Counted from the first letter of the stretch, positions 30,338 through 39,429 are shown. The stretch is 64,000 bases of DNA from Bradyrhizobium amphicarpaeae (GCF_002266435.3 NZ_CP029426.2:4680001-4744000); one strand, 5' to 3'. The notes: generated from the letters alone by a model not told the origin. Numbers and translations are program-made.

Positions 30338-31123
30338 TCAAACGCTCATCGACATCGACGAACCGGCAGCCGCCGAAGAACCCTGCCCCTGCCCGCCTTG
30401 CTGCTGCATCAACTGCGCGAACAGATCGTAAGCCGAGTTGCGGGGGCTGGAGGCGCCCGGCACCGTCTTCGACATCTTGAATCCGTCGGCATAGGTGACG
30501 GTCGTCGTGGTCGAGCCGTCGGCAGCGGTCGTCGTGGTCGAGGTCGATCCGCCGCCGGGCTTCGACGAGGAATCCGATCCGTCGCCGGCGCCGCCCGCAC
30601 CTTGCGCGTGATGGTGCCCGTGGCCGCTCTTCAGCGCCTTCGACATCTCATCCAGGCTCACGCCGCCGTCAGCATTCGAATCCAGCTTGGAGAATACGTC
30701 GTCGGCCTTTGCGAGGTTGGTCCCGCCGGCGCCGAGTGCGTCCTCGAACTCGGACTTGGTGATGCTGCCGTCACCATCCGCATCAATTTGCGAGAACAGG
30801 TCCTTCAGTGCTGCATCCCGGCTCTTCGAGGTCGAAGAGGTCGAGCTTGAGGAGGTCGAACTCGTCGCGCTGCCGGTGTTACCCGCCGACTGGCTCTGCG
30901 CTGCGAAGAGAGCGTTCATCGTCTCCGGCGAGATCTGCGGATATTTGCCTGAATTGACCGATGAGGTCGCACCGCTGGTCGTGCTGCTGCTGCTATCGAT
31001 CGCGAACGGATTGGTCGCGCCCTGCGAAGATCCCGCTTTCTGCGTCGACGATGATGACTTCGAGTTCGTCAGCGACTGGATCGCGTCGAGCGCGCTCGAT
31101 ACGGCACCAAGGGCGAACAACAT
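30338..31123 (-). CDS. Ser/Thr-rich EF-hand protein
   Basis: 261 residues. Two canonical EF-hand loops at 114-125 (DADGDGSITKSE) and 148-159 (DSNADGGVSLDE) sit between a Ser/Thr-rich N-terminal half (25-103) and a Gly/Ser/Thr-rich C-terminal half with a HGHHHAQGAGG stretch. No clear signal peptide after the ATG at 31123 (MLFALGAVSSALDAIQSL is only weakly hydrophobic). It should bind calcium. Similar stand-alone EF-hand proteins are common in Bradyrhizobium; role unknown. The stop is 13 bases from the convergent KTSC gene. Confidence 0.8.
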   Translation of the reverse strand: MLFALGAVSSALDAIQSLTNSKSSSSTQKAGSSQGATNPFAIDSSSSTTSGATSSVNSGKYPQISPETMNALFAAQSQSAGNTGSATSSTSSSSTSSTSKSRDAALKDLFSQIDADGDGSITKSEFEDALGAGGTNLAKADDVFSKLDSNADGGVSLDEMSKALKSGHGHHHAQGAGGAGDGSDSSSKPGGGSTSTTTTAADGSTTTTVTYADGFKMSKTVPGASSPRNSAYDLFAQLMQQQGGQGQGSSAAAGSSMSMSV

Positions 31124-31377
31124 TGCACAACTCCAACCGATGCGGCATGCCGCAGCCAATGTTCTGCAGGTGATGTCAGCAAGCGGCGTGCCAGCGCAAA
31201 AAGTTCAATGAAATCCGCGCTTCGTGCGCATCGCCGAGCCCCGAAACACCGGCAATTCGTGCCGGCGGCGGCAGAAATTTCCGCCCACAGGAAGCACGCC
31301 AGCCCTGCATTGCCCGCCGGGGGGGGCCATGTTAGGCGAGGCTCAATCTTCTTTCGGCCGCCACGGGAAACCGCGTC

Positions 31378-32079
31378 ATGACCCAAGCCTTCGCCCCCCG
31401 CCCCCTGGCCATTGCCCCCTCGATCCTGGCCTCGGATTTCTCCAGGCTCGGCGAGGAGGTGCGCAGCGTCGACGCCGCCGGCGCGGACTGGATCCATCTC
31501 GATGTGATGGACGGTCACTTCGTTCCCAACATTTCCTACGGCCCCGACATCATCAAGGCGATGCGCCCGCACACGAAGAAAGTGTTCGACGCGCACCTGA
31601 TGATCTCGCCCTGCGACCCCTATCTCGAGGCCTTTGCAAAAGCCGGCTGCGACCACATCACCGTGCATGCGGAGGCCGGTCCGCACTTGCACCGTTCGCT
31701 CCAGGCGATCCGCGCACTCGGCAAGAAGGCCGGCGTCTCACTCAATCCCGGCACGCCGGTCAGCACGCTCGAATATGTCCTCGATCTCGTCGACCTCGTG
31801 CTGGTGATGTCGGTCAATCCCGGCTTCGGCGGCCAGGCCTTCATCCCCTCCGCGATCGGCAAGATCCGCGACATCCGCGCCATGACGGCGGGACGCCCGA
31901 TCGACATCGAGGTTGATGGCGGGGTCGGCCCCGACGTTGCGGGCGCGCTCGCGGCGGCGGGCGCCAACGCCTTCGTTGCCGGCACATCCGTATTCCGGGG
32001 CGGCACGCAGGAAGCCTACAAGACCAACATCGCCGCGATCCGCAACGCGGCGCTGGGGGCGCGCGGCGAAGCGATCTGA
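31378..32079 (+). CDS. rpe: Ribulose-phosphate 3-epimerase
   Basis: 233 residues of the TIM-barrel epimerase: [17 protein letters not shown], the metal-binding [48 protein letters not shown] and [22 protein letters not shown]. It interconverts ribulose-5-phosphate and xylulose-5-phosphate in the pentose phosphate pathway (and the Calvin cycle where present). It stands alone. Confidence 0.96.
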   Translation: MTQAFAPRPLAIAPSILASDFSRLGEEVRSVDAAGADWIHLDVMDGHFVPNISYGPDIIKAMRPHTKKVFDAHLMISPCDPYLEAFAKAGCDHITVHAEAGPHLHRSLQAIRALGKKAGVSLNPGTPVSTLEYVLDLVDLVLVMSVNPGFGGQAFIPSAIGKIRDIRAMTAGRPIDIEVDGGVGPDVAGALAAAGANAFVAGTSVFRGGTQEAYKTNIAAIRNAALGARGEAI

Positions 32080-32243
32080 TCCGGATCGAGAGCCCACGCG
32101 AACGATCGGAATTTTCGCGGCTTTTACGGGTGTTGCAACGCGCAATGCCTAAAATTGCAACCTTGATCCGTACTCATCCGGACTTCACTGATTCGCGCAA
32201 ATCACCGCAAGTGATTCCTGCCTGCTTTTGACGGGAGGACATC

Positions 32244-32387
32244 ATGACGACGACCCTGATTTGGACTGGCGTAGCATTGTGGCTCGGGTTCAACGCGGCG
32301 GTTGCAGCTCGCAGCCGTCATGTAGCGCAGCCGGCGAAGGTTGCGGATTGCGCCCGCATCGTTCACCTTCATCGTCGGCGGGGCTGA
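32244..32387 (+). CDS. 47-residue membrane peptide
   Basis: A short gene with a strong GGGAGG site seven bases before its ATG. The product starts MTTTLIWTGVALWLGFNAAV, a single hydrophobic helix, followed by a basic tail with one Cys (ADCARIVHLHRRRG). Too short for family assignment. It resembles one-helix peptides frequent in rhizobial genomes. Confidence rests on the ribosome site and the clear helix. Confidence 0.5.
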   Translation: MTTTLIWTGVALWLGFNAAVAARSRHVAQPAKVADCARIVHLHRRRG

Positions 32388-32545
32388 GCGCCATGCAGAT
32401 CGCCCTCGTGAAGCGGCAGCCGAAGCGCAGGTGCAGAATCCCGCGCCGCCCGCATCCGAGCCTCGATTATTTCTTCGGCCGCCTCGAGCGCACTGACGGC
32501 GCGCTGGACGACGATGCAGCGCTCGACACGACGGACCTCGATCAT
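32369..32545 (-). CDS. Possible 58-residue helical protein
   Basis: The reverse strand opens MIEVRRVERCIVVQRAVSAL and continues EAAEEIIEARMRAARDS, a strongly helical stretch. GAGGG lies before the ATG at 32545. A forward reading frame over the same bases (32392-32572) has no ribosome site and looks less protein-like. It overlaps the end of the 47-residue gene. No family recognised. Confidence 0.35.
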   Translation of the reverse strand: MIEVRRVERCIVVQRAVSALEAAEEIIEARMRAARDSAPALRLPLHEGDLHGAQPRRR

Positions 32546-32594
32546 TGCTTTCCCTCGCAACGCCGACACTGAGACTTCTTTTCCGGACCGCCCC

Positions 32595-32786
32595 ATGAAA
32601 CCCCACTGCCCGAACTGCCTGAAAGAAATGTCCAAGGCATCCGCCTCGCGTAACCTGTTCAATTGCGAGCCCTGCCGCGAGATCATCCAGTATTTCGGCG
32701 GCAGCGCGGATCACGGCGAGCCCGGCCCGCAATTCTCGTGGCCGATCCGCCGCAAGCGCGTCGCCCACACCGCGCACGCCGCCTGA
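32595..32786 (+). CDS. 63-residue CxxC zinc-ribbon-like protein
   Basis: The product starts MKPHCPNCLKEMSKASASRN and has a second pair in FNCEPCREII, so Cys5/Cys8 and Cys24/Cys27 form a four-cysteine zinc-ribbon pattern. The C-terminal half is basic (RRKRVAHTAHAA). Function unknown; small zinc ribbons of this size are often nucleic-acid or protein binding. Confidence 0.6.
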   Translation: MKPHCPNCLKEMSKASASRNLFNCEPCREIIQYFGGSADHGEPGPQFSWPIRRKRVAHTAHAA

Positions 32787-32809
32787 CCACCTTCAAGTCG
32801 CCACGCGAA

Positions 32810-34249
32810 TTATCCCGGCGCTCCGCCAGCTTCGGCCTCGCCGACGTCCCCAGCCATCCGCGGCGGCCGTACCACGGTTACGGTGCAACTCGCTTCCGAA
32901 GCCACCTTGGCTGAGACGCTGCCGAGCAGCGTGCGCCGGAACGAGCCCTGCCGCGCGCCGATGATGACGTGGTCGACCTGGTTGACCTCGGCGAATTCCA
33001 GGATCGCGGCGGCGGGATCGACCGCCTCCAACACATGGGCCGACAGCCGGCTCTCATCCAGCTTGAGCGGCGTCGCCCAATGCCTGAGCGCGACCAGGCG
33101 ATCGATATGCTTGTTGGAGCCCTGCTCGTCCAGGGTCCGGTCGATCGCGATCCGGTTCAGCTTGAGCACGTTGACGCAGGCAAGCCGCGCTGACGGCAAG
33201 GTGGCAAGGATGCGCTCGGTGGTCACGCGCAGCGCCTCGTTCAACTCGGGCGCGCCTTCCATCGTATCGAGCGCCACGGCGAGGATCGGGCTCGATGCGA
33301 TCTGGGCGGCGACGTCCGATTTCGCGCGTGGCGCCATGACGCCCTGGTTGAAGCGGCGCCGCCAGGCGATGCTGAGGGGGTCGCGTTTCATCCGTTCCGA
33401 GCGCGTCGTGAGCCTGACCTGATCCGGATGGGTCAGATCGAAGGCGAGCTGGGACGCCGTCGGATAGCGCCGCACCGGCTCGATCTCGAGGCACCGCAAG
33501 ACCACCTCCTGGAGCCATGGCGGATAGTCCGCTCGCAACCTTCGCGGCGGATACGGATCGCGCCACAGTCGGCGCCGCATCGCGCGCAGCGTCTCGCCCT
33601 CGCCGAACGGCCGCTCGCCGGTGGTGAAGAAATAGAGCAGCACGCCGAGCGAAAACAGGTCGCTGCGCGGATCGTCGCGCACCCCTGACAGCCGCTCGGG
33701 TGCCATGTAGGGCGCGGTGCCGTAAGGCAGCCGGAACTCCTCCTGCAGGAGATCGGGCAGGTGATTGTGATGCGACAGGCCATAGTCGATCAGCACCGCC
33801 TCGCCGCTCTCGCGGAACATGATGCTGCTCGGCTTGATGTCGTGATGGATCACGTTCTGCCGGTGCAGGTCGGCAAGCGCGGTTGCGATCCTGGCGACGA
33901 GCTGCCGGGCTTCGTCGTAAGGCAGCGGCAGCTCAGGCAACCGCTTGTAAAGCGTGGTGCCGCCGATTCGCTCGATCACGACATAGGCCTGGTGCGCGAA
34001 ATCGCCGGTGCCGAAACAGGCAGGGACGTGTGGACCCGCCAGCCGCGGCAGGATCATCATCTCCATTTCGAAGGAGACGATGGCGGCGGGGTCCTCGCCC
34101 TCCGACACCCGCGGGATCTTCATCAGCAGGGGCACGTCGATGCCGGGATGGGTAACCGTCCACAGCGTCGCCATGCCGCCGGCATGAACGCATTCACCGA
34201 TGGTGTAACCATCGATCACCGCACCGGATTTGACCAGGGGCTTCGGCAT
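32810..34249 (-). CDS. Ser/Thr protein kinase fused to a universal stress protein domain
   Basis: 479 residues. The Hanks-type kinase domain (about 14-275) has a Gly-rich loop ECVHAGGMATLW, Lys44 (LLMKIPR), catalytic Asp137 in HHDIKPSSIMF, Asp155 in DYG replacing DFG, and APE (APERLSG). The HRD Arg is His136, so activation-loop control by Arg is missing. Residues about 310-465 are a UspA domain ending in the ATP-binding pattern GARQGSFRRTLLGSVSAKVA. It lacks a transmembrane segment. It follows the metallophosphoesterase gene by six bases, so kinase and phosphatase-like enzyme are probably co-expressed. Confidence 0.9.
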   Translation of the reverse strand: MPKPLVKSGAVIDGYTIGECVHAGGMATLWTVTHPGIDVPLLMKIPRVSEGEDPAAIVSFEMEMMILPRLAGPHVPACFGTGDFAHQAYVVIERIGGTTLYKRLPELPLPYDEARQLVARIATALADLHRQNVIHHDIKPSSIMFRESGEAVLIDYGLSHHNHLPDLLQEEFRLPYGTAPYMAPERLSGVRDDPRSDLFSLGVLLYFFTTGERPFGEGETLRAMRRRLWRDPYPPRRLRADYPPWLQEVVLRCLEIEPVRRYPTASQLAFDLTHPDQVRLTTRSERMKRDPLSIAWRRRFNQGVMAPRAKSDVAAQIASSPILAVALDTMEGAPELNEALRVTTERILATLPSARLACVNVLKLNRIAIDRTLDEQGSNKHIDRLVALRHWATPLKLDESRLSAHVLEAVDPAAAILEFAEVNQVDHVIIGARQGSFRRTLLGSVSAKVASEASCTVTVVRPPRMAGDVGEAEAGGAPG

Positions 34250-34255
34250 CGGCCT

Positions 34256-34996
34256 CTACCGCCCCTCCGAGAGCCGATCGGCGAGCCAGTGCGGCAGGCC
34301 GTTGTCGCGAATCCTGTCCGCCGCGGTGCCGATGTCGTAGGGCGCGCGGCAGTAGGTGATCTGGCACGATTCGGTGTCGAACAGCACGAAGGCCGCCGAC
34401 GGATCGCCGTCGCGGGGCTGGCCGACCGAGCCAAGCACCGCGAGCCATTGCCGTCCGCGCAGAAGCTGCACGGGAACGTCGGTCTTCGGCACGAAGCTCG
34501 TCATCTTCGCCGTCACCGACATCGAATAGAGCGCGGGACGATGGACATGGCCGCAGAACGTGACATGGGCGGGCGTCGCAATCAGACTCTTGGCGGCGTC
34601 CACCGTCGAGCGGACATAGTGCCAGCGTTGGGGGCTGGAAGCGTCCGAATGCACGAAGAGACGATCGCTATCCTCGATCAGCATCGGCAGTTCGGTCAGG
34701 AACCGCCGCTGCGCGGCGTCGAGCCGGCCGCGGGTCCATTCGATTGCGATTTGCGCCTCGGCGTTCATGGTCTCCGTCGGGGAATTGACCGCCTGGTCGT
34801 GATTGCCGCGGACGGCGATCGCCCCCTGGGCAACGAGCTCCATCGCGGTATCCACCACCCATTCCGGATCGGCGCCATAGCCGACGAAATCGCCGAGCAG
34901 CACGAACCGCTCAGCGCCCTTGGCGCGGGCAACCTTCAGGCAGGCCTCGAAGGCCTGCCTGTTGCCGTGGATATCCGAAAAGACAGCGAGCAGCAC
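34256..34996 (-). CDS. Calcineurin-like metallophosphoesterase (YfcE/diadenosine-tetraphosphatase-like)
   Basis: 246 residues with all metal motifs: SDIHGN, GDFVGYGADP, GNHD and GHVH (CGHVHRP). The GTG at 34996 follows GGAGG; the TTG six codons earlier lies inside the ribosome site and is less likely. Members act on phosphoproteins, nucleotides or phosphodiesters. Its tight spacing to the kinase-USP gene suggests a reversible phosphorylation or nucleotide-signalling pair, which is inference. Confidence 0.87.
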   Translation of the reverse strand: MLLAVFSDIHGNRQAFEACLKVARAKGAERFVLLGDFVGYGADPEWVVDTAMELVAQGAIAVRGNHDQAVNSPTETMNAEAQIAIEWTRGRLDAAQRRFLTELPMLIEDSDRLFVHSDASSPQRWHYVRSTVDAAKSLIATPAHVTFCGHVHRPALYSMSVTAKMTSFVPKTDVPVQLLRGRQWLAVLGSVGQPRDGDPSAAFVLFDTESCQITYCRAPYDIGTAADRIRDNGLPHWLADRLSEGR

Positions 34997-35139
34997 GCAC
35001 CCTCCACCCTCCAATTCTTATTGAAGGCCGGTAAGGCCAAATTGAGGGAAGTCAAAACCATGCGCCAGCGGCGCGCCGTTTACCAGCGCAGCCTGTCGGC
35101 GATGATCCTGCGGAGGATCTTGCGGTGGCGGTGACGAGC

Positions 35140-35745
35140 CTATTGCTCGTCCTTTGGCGGCATCCGGGGCGGCGGCAGCGGGGTGAAGCTCACGCCTTGC
35201 GCGCCGGCCGGCGGGGCGATGAATTCGCCGGTCGAGGAATCACCGCCGGTCGTTTCCATGATCGTCTTGGGTGTCACATATTCCCGTACCATATCAATGA
35301 GGCTGCCATCGCCGCCGCCGAAATCCGCGGCGCGGCCACCTTGCGGATGTCCCAGGGCGATCTCGTTCTCCGCGGCATGGGTCTTGTCGGCAAGGGCGTC
35401 GTTATAGGGCACGCGGAACGCCCGTGGGATACCGCTTGGGCGATTGTCCTCGTCCAGTTGCTCGACCCACAGATAGATCGAGCCGGGATCGCCCTGAAGC
35501 GAATGCGGCTCGACGATGCGGGCCTTCAGCAGCTTGAAGGTCGCCGGCAGCCGGTCGGAGCTGGCCCAGCCGAGCAGCCCGCGCATTTCGCTGAAGCTGA
35601 CGACGTAGAAGGCACTGGTCACGACCACGGCGACCGCCTTCAGCGACCAGTGCAGCCGCGCATAGACCAGCACGACCAGCAGCAGCGCGCCGATCACGGC
35701 GTAGGCGAGCGACAGCGTGAGGATGACCGTTTTCAAATCACTCAC
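35140..35745 (-). CDS. Two-helix membrane protein, third gene of ExbB-like module
   Basis: 201 residues. Two membrane helices near residues 7-29 and 35-52 (VILTLSLAYAVIGALLLVVLV; AVAVVVTSAFYVVSF) are followed by a domain with YLWVEQLDEDNRPSGIPRAFRVPYN and a Pro-rich C-terminus (PLPPPRMPPKDEQ). No known family recognised. Its start overlaps the end of the second module gene by eight bases, so it is translationally coupled. After the TAG stop, 19 further codons stay open in the same frame, probably by chance. Confidence 0.75.
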   Translation of the reverse strand: MSDLKTVILTLSLAYAVIGALLLVVLVYARLHWSLKAVAVVVTSAFYVVSFSEMRGLLGWASSDRLPATFKLLKARIVEPHSLQGDPGSIYLWVEQLDEDNRPSGIPRAFRVPYNDALADKTHAAENEIALGHPQGGRAADFGGGDGSLIDMVREYVTPKTIMETTGGDSSTGEFIAPPAGAQGVSFTPLPPPRMPPKDEQ

Positions 35746-36424
35746 GGAGCGTCCTCGCTGCGGGAATCCTCACCCCGGTGTTGGGATCGACACCGGCCCC
35801 GTTGGCTCGCACGTTGCGGAAGGTCTCCAGCAGCGATTTAGGTCGCTGGCTCACGTCGATGACCTTGCCCTCGGCATCGAGCCGGAACCGCACCGCCGTC
35901 TTCTCGTCGCCGGTGTGGTCGAGCGTGAACTTGTTGTCGAAGACCACCTGCGCGGTCGGATTGAGCTTCTGCACCTTCACATTGGCCGTGACGGGTTCGC
36001 CGGTGGTCGCGACGAAATGCGAGACGTTGACGGTGTATTCACCGGGGATCATGCCGCGCAGCGTCACGATCTCCTCGCGGATCGGCGAGGCGATCTTCTT
36101 GCCGGCGACCATGATGAAGTCGTTGGCCCCGCCTCGGTCGTCGCGATCGAGGGTCAGGAAGCCGGCCTCGCGATGGCGGTACCAGGCGATGTTGCCGGCG
36201 GGATCCTGCACGAACAGATCGAGATCGTCGGGGTGATTGTCCGGCCAGTCCAGCGTGATGATGAACTCCGCCTTGGAGTCGATCTTGCCCTCCTTGGCAT
36301 CCGGGGAGACCGCGAGCAGCGCGAGGAAAAACAGGAACGCGATCACCTGGAGCGCCTTGAACAGCATCACGCCAAGCGGATCGAACGGCTCCTCGCGCGG
36401 ATAGAGACCGAAATCATCCATCAT
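35738..36424 (-). CDS. Single-pass periplasmic protein in the ExbD position, YfaP-like domain
   Basis: 228 residues with ExbD/TolR-like topology: a short cytoplasmic N-terminus, one helix (ALQVIAFLFFLALLAVSP, about 25-42) and a periplasmic domain. The periplasmic part does not look like ExbD; LDWPDNHPDDLDLFVQDPAGN and YTVNVSHFVATTGEPVTANVKV resemble the beta-sandwich YfaP-type domain. Its ATG overlaps the stop of the ExbB-like gene by four bases. It probably forms the force-transmitting rod of a proton-driven complex, by analogy of position and topology only. Confidence 0.75.
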   Translation of the reverse strand: MMDDFGLYPREEPFDPLGVMLFKALQVIAFLFFLALLAVSPDAKEGKIDSKAEFIITLDWPDNHPDDLDLFVQDPAGNIAWYRHREAGFLTLDRDDRGGANDFIMVAGKKIASPIREEIVTLRGMIPGEYTVNVSHFVATTGEPVTANVKVQKLNPTAQVVFDNKFTLDHTGDEKTAVRFRLDAEGKVIDVSQRPKSLLETFRNVRANGAGVDPNTGVRIPAARTLRE

Positions 36425-37215
36425 GGCGGCATTCCAGAGCCCTGGTCAGAACTCTTTTCCGAGCCCTTGCGCTCCAGCACGGGCGTCACATAGGTTTCGG
36501 TCAGCACGACCGCATCCGAGAACACCCGCTGGGTCGCGGCGTCCAGCATGTAGTACTGAATACGGACCAGGATCGAGCCGACGAGGCCGGCGAGCGTCGT
36601 GTACATCGCAACCGCCATGCCGTCGCTCATCAGCCCCATCGAAGAGCGCATCGCGACCTTGTCGGCAGCATCCAGCCCCGCGATCGGCGCCAGCATGATG
36701 ATGAAGCCGACGATGGTGCCGAGCAGGCCGAGCTTCATCAGCGTATCCGAGACGAAGGCGCCGAACCCGTTGGAGCCGCGCAGCCGGTCCGCGAGCGTCC
36801 GCAGCAGCAGCGTCTGGTCGACCGGACGGTAATCCTGCGCGGCCGCTTTCGTTACCAGGCTCTGGATGTGGTCGCGCACCAGCCCGCGCGGCAGCACCGC
36901 CGCGTTCGCATCGAGCACCTTGCCGCCGTCAGGCGCCGCGAGCGCCTCGCGACAGCGCCGCGCCGCGGCGCCTTCACGCGCGATCGCGCGCGTGCGCAGG
37001 AAACAGTGGCCGCAGGTCAGGACATAGAGCACCGCGATGACGCTGGAAATGTAGGTCCGGTCCGAACTCAGCATCAGATGGATCAGGCCGAACCGCCACA
37101 GCAGCACAACAGCGAAGATCGAGAGCCCGGTGAAGATCATCCAGAACAGCAGCGCGCTGCGCTCGGATGGGTCCGTCGTAGCAGACGCGATCGGTCCAAT
37201 CGTGATCGAACTCAT
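36421..37215 (-). CDS. MotA/TolQ/ExbB-type proton channel protein
   Basis: 264 residues. A first helix pair near residues 25-75 (LLFWMIFTGLSIFAVVLLW; ISSVIAVLYVLTCGHCFL) and the conserved channel core LMKLGLLGTIVGFIIMLAPIAGL and GLMSDGMAVAMYTTLAGLVGSILVRI match the MotA_ExbB family. Start at 37215, preceded by GAGGAG. These channels use proton flow to move a partner across the periplasm; the partner genes here are the two coupled genes downstream rather than exbD/tonB or tolR. Confidence 0.88.
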   Translation of the reverse strand: MSSITIGPIASATTDPSERSALLFWMIFTGLSIFAVVLLWRFGLIHLMLSSDRTYISSVIAVLYVLTCGHCFLRTRAIAREGAAARRCREALAAPDGGKVLDANAAVLPRGLVRDHIQSLVTKAAAQDYRPVDQTLLLRTLADRLRGSNGFGAFVSDTLMKLGLLGTIVGFIIMLAPIAGLDAADKVAMRSSMGLMSDGMAVAMYTTLAGLVGSILVRIQYYMLDAATQRVFSDAVVLTETYVTPVLERKGSEKSSDQGSGMPP

Positions 37216-37400
37216 GCTGCACTGCTCCTCGCCGGTAACGTTTCCCACTCGATTAGATCAAAACCGCCGTATCCGGTCCAAAGACCCATGCCCAATCCGG
37301 CTTGGGAAATTTGCCCGAGCTGCACTCCGGCCACACCCCGCAATTGGCAAGGCGCGGCGGCGTTGTTAGGCTGAGCTTATCAAACGTCGAGGGTGATCGC

Positions 37401-38771
37401 ATGCGCCTCGTGCTTCAGCTTGTCGCCCGCCTGCTGCTTATCGTGGCTCTGTGCCTCGGTGCGGCAACGATATGGGCCACTTTCGACGCCTATCGCAGCG
37501 TCGACCGCTCGACGGCGGCCTCGGCGCAGCGGGTCGCGCAGGCGCTTCAGGCCTTGTACTGGCATGAGTTCTTGTTGCGCAGCAGCAGAACGCGCGAGCA
37601 GCTTTTGCCGGTTCCGGAATGGCGCACCCTGGAGACGATGAAGCTGATTTCGCCGGGAGTCTGCGTCGAGTTCCAGCCGGCCATCGCATTTGAAAAGCCG
37701 CTCTGCGGCCAGAGCGAGGGGCTGGGCAAAACCCCGCCGCGCTGGTTCGCATCGATCGTGCCGATCTTCCTCGGCAGCCATGCCGAGGTGGTGCGCCCGG
37801 TCAGCCCCCGCGCCGCCTCGGCCGGAACGGTGGTCGCGACGCCGGATGCCGCGGCCGCGATCTCGCTCGCCTGGGAGTACATCCTCAACGTGATCGACAT
37901 CGCGCTGTTGATGGCGGCCGCAATCGCACTGCTGGCTTCGCTGGCGATCGCCCATGCGCTGGCCCCGGCGCGCACGATCGTGACCGCCCTGCAGCGCATG
38001 GCGCGCGGGCAGTATCGCACCAAGCTGCCGCGCTTCCGCTCGATGGAGCTGGCGATGATCGGCGGCGCCGTCGACGAACTCGGCGGCCGGCTGGAGGAAG
38101 CCACCGAGCAGCGCGCCGCGCTGACGCGTCGCCTGATCGAGATCCGCGAAGACGAGCGCCGCGCCCTCGCCCGCGAGCTGCACGACGAATTCGGGCAGAA
38201 TCTCTCCGCCATCCTCGCCTTTGCCAATACGATCGAGACGGCGAGCACAAAGGGAAAAACCGACCACGGCATCGCACAGGATGCGCGCATGATCTCGCAG
38301 GCCACCCATCATCTGATGGCCTCGCTCCGCGATGCGCTGAAGCGCCTGCGCAATCCCCTGCCCGAGGAGCTCGGGCTCGAGGCAAGCCTCGTCAATCTCG
38401 TCGACAGCTGGCGCTCGCAGACCGCGGCGCGGCCAACGATCCAGCTCGATCTCCGGGGTGACCTCACCGACATCAGTGGACCGGCCGCCACCACGGCCTA
38501 TCGCGTGGCACAGGAATGCCTGACCAACGCGCTGCGTCACGGCGCGGCGCGCAAGATCTCTTTGCGCATCGAACGCCGGGCCGGCGAGGACGACGCCCTG
38601 CTGATCCGCGTCGAGGACGACGGCGGCGGCGATGCGGAACGCGTCGCGCAATCGGCCGGCTTCGGCCTGACCGGCATCCGCGAGCGCATCACGGCGGCCG
38701 GCGGATCGCTCTCGATCCTGCCTGCCCGCGGCGGCCTCAGCGTCGCCGCCACCATCCCGCTCGCCGCATGA
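37401..38771 (+). CDS. NarL-type sensor histidine kinase (HisKA_3)
   Basis: 456 residues. A first helix (LVLQLVARLLLIVALCLGA), a periplasmic region of about 140 residues, a second helix (IALLMAAAIALLASLAIAHAL) and a HAMP-like linker precede the HisKA_3 box REDERRALARELHDEFGQ with His261. The ATPase has RVAQECLTNALRHG and VEDDGGGD...GFGLTGIRERI. The periplasmic part resembles the MoxY/LapD-type sensor. GAGGG precedes the ATG at 37401. It phosphorylates the LuxR-type regulator encoded seven bases downstream. Confidence 0.92.
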   Translation: MRLVLQLVARLLLIVALCLGAATIWATFDAYRSVDRSTAASAQRVAQALQALYWHEFLLRSSRTREQLLPVPEWRTLETMKLISPGVCVEFQPAIAFEKPLCGQSEGLGKTPPRWFASIVPIFLGSHAEVVRPVSPRAASAGTVVATPDAAAAISLAWEYILNVIDIALLMAAAIALLASLAIAHALAPARTIVTALQRMARGQYRTKLPRFRSMELAMIGGAVDELGGRLEEATEQRAALTRRLIEIREDERRALARELHDEFGQNLSAILAFANTIETASTKGKTDHGIAQDARMISQATHHLMASLRDALKRLRNPLPEELGLEASLVNLVDSWRSQTAARPTIQLDLRGDLTDISGPAATTAYRVAQECLTNALRHGAARKISLRIERRAGEDDALLIRVEDDGGGDAERVAQSAGFGLTGIRERITAAGGSLSILPARGGLSVAATIPLAA

Positions 38772-38778
38772 GGGCGGA

Positions 38779-39429
38779 ATGAGCGGGGTCGCGGCAACAG
38801 GCATCTCCGTGCTGCTGGTCGACGACCACCCGATCGTCCGGCAAGGCTACCGGCGCGTGCTGGAAAGCCAGGGCGATCTGCATGTCGTGGCGGAAGCCGA
38901 CAACGCCGCGGACGCCTACGGCGCGTTCAAGGCGCATGATCCCGATGTCGTCTTGCTCGACATCTCGATGCCCGGCGCGAGCGGCCTGGAGGCGATCCGC
39001 AACATCCGCGCGCGCAGCCCGCGGGCGCGGATCCTCGTCTTCACCATGCACAACGAGGCCGTGCTGGTGAAATCAGCCTTCAGTGCCGGCGCCAGCGGCT
39101 TCGTCACCAAGAGCAGCGAACCGTCCGCCGTCGTCACTGCGATCCGCGCCGTGGCGCGCGGCGAGCGGGCCATGAGCGACGATATCGCGCACATTCTTGC
39201 CGAGGACAGTTTGTCGGCGGGCTCAGTGTTGGATCAGCTGGGCGAACGCGAGATCGAGATCCTGCGCCAGTTCGCGGGCGGCGCCACCACCGAGCAGATC
39301 GCGACGCGTCTCAATCTCAGCGTTAAGACAGTGCAGAACTACCACTATCTGATCAAGACCAAGACCGGCGCGCGCACGGACGCTCAGCTGGTGCGGCTCG
39401 CGGCGACGTCCGGGCTGACGCGGATCTAG
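38779..39429 (+). CDS. NarL/LuxR-type response regulator
   Basis: 216 residues. Receiver domain with acidic pair in LLVDDHPIVRQGYRRVL, phosphoacceptor Asp61 (VVLLDISMPG) and Lys in FVTKSSEP. A LuxR helix-turn-helix follows (LGEREIEILRQFAGGATTEQIATRLNLSVKTVQNYHYLIKTK). It forms a two-component pair with the kinase just upstream. Targets unknown. Confidence 0.95.
   Translation: MSGVAATGISVLLVDDHPIVRQGYRRVLESQGDLHVVAEADNAADAYGAFKAHDPDVVLLDISMPGASGLEAIRNIRARSPRARILVFTMHNEAVLVKSAFSAGASGFVTKSSEPSAVVTAIRAVARGERAMSDDIAHILAEDSLSAGSVLDQLGEREIEILRQFAGGATTEQIATRLNLSVKTVQNYHYLIKTKTGARTDAQLVRLAATSGLTRI

Noticed and set aside
35080..35139. Nineteen open codons in frame after the TAG of the third ExbB-module gene, as if for stop readthrough
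   Set aside because: The stretch is Arg-rich, short, and within what chance allows at this GC content; no readthrough context or pseudoknot was visible.
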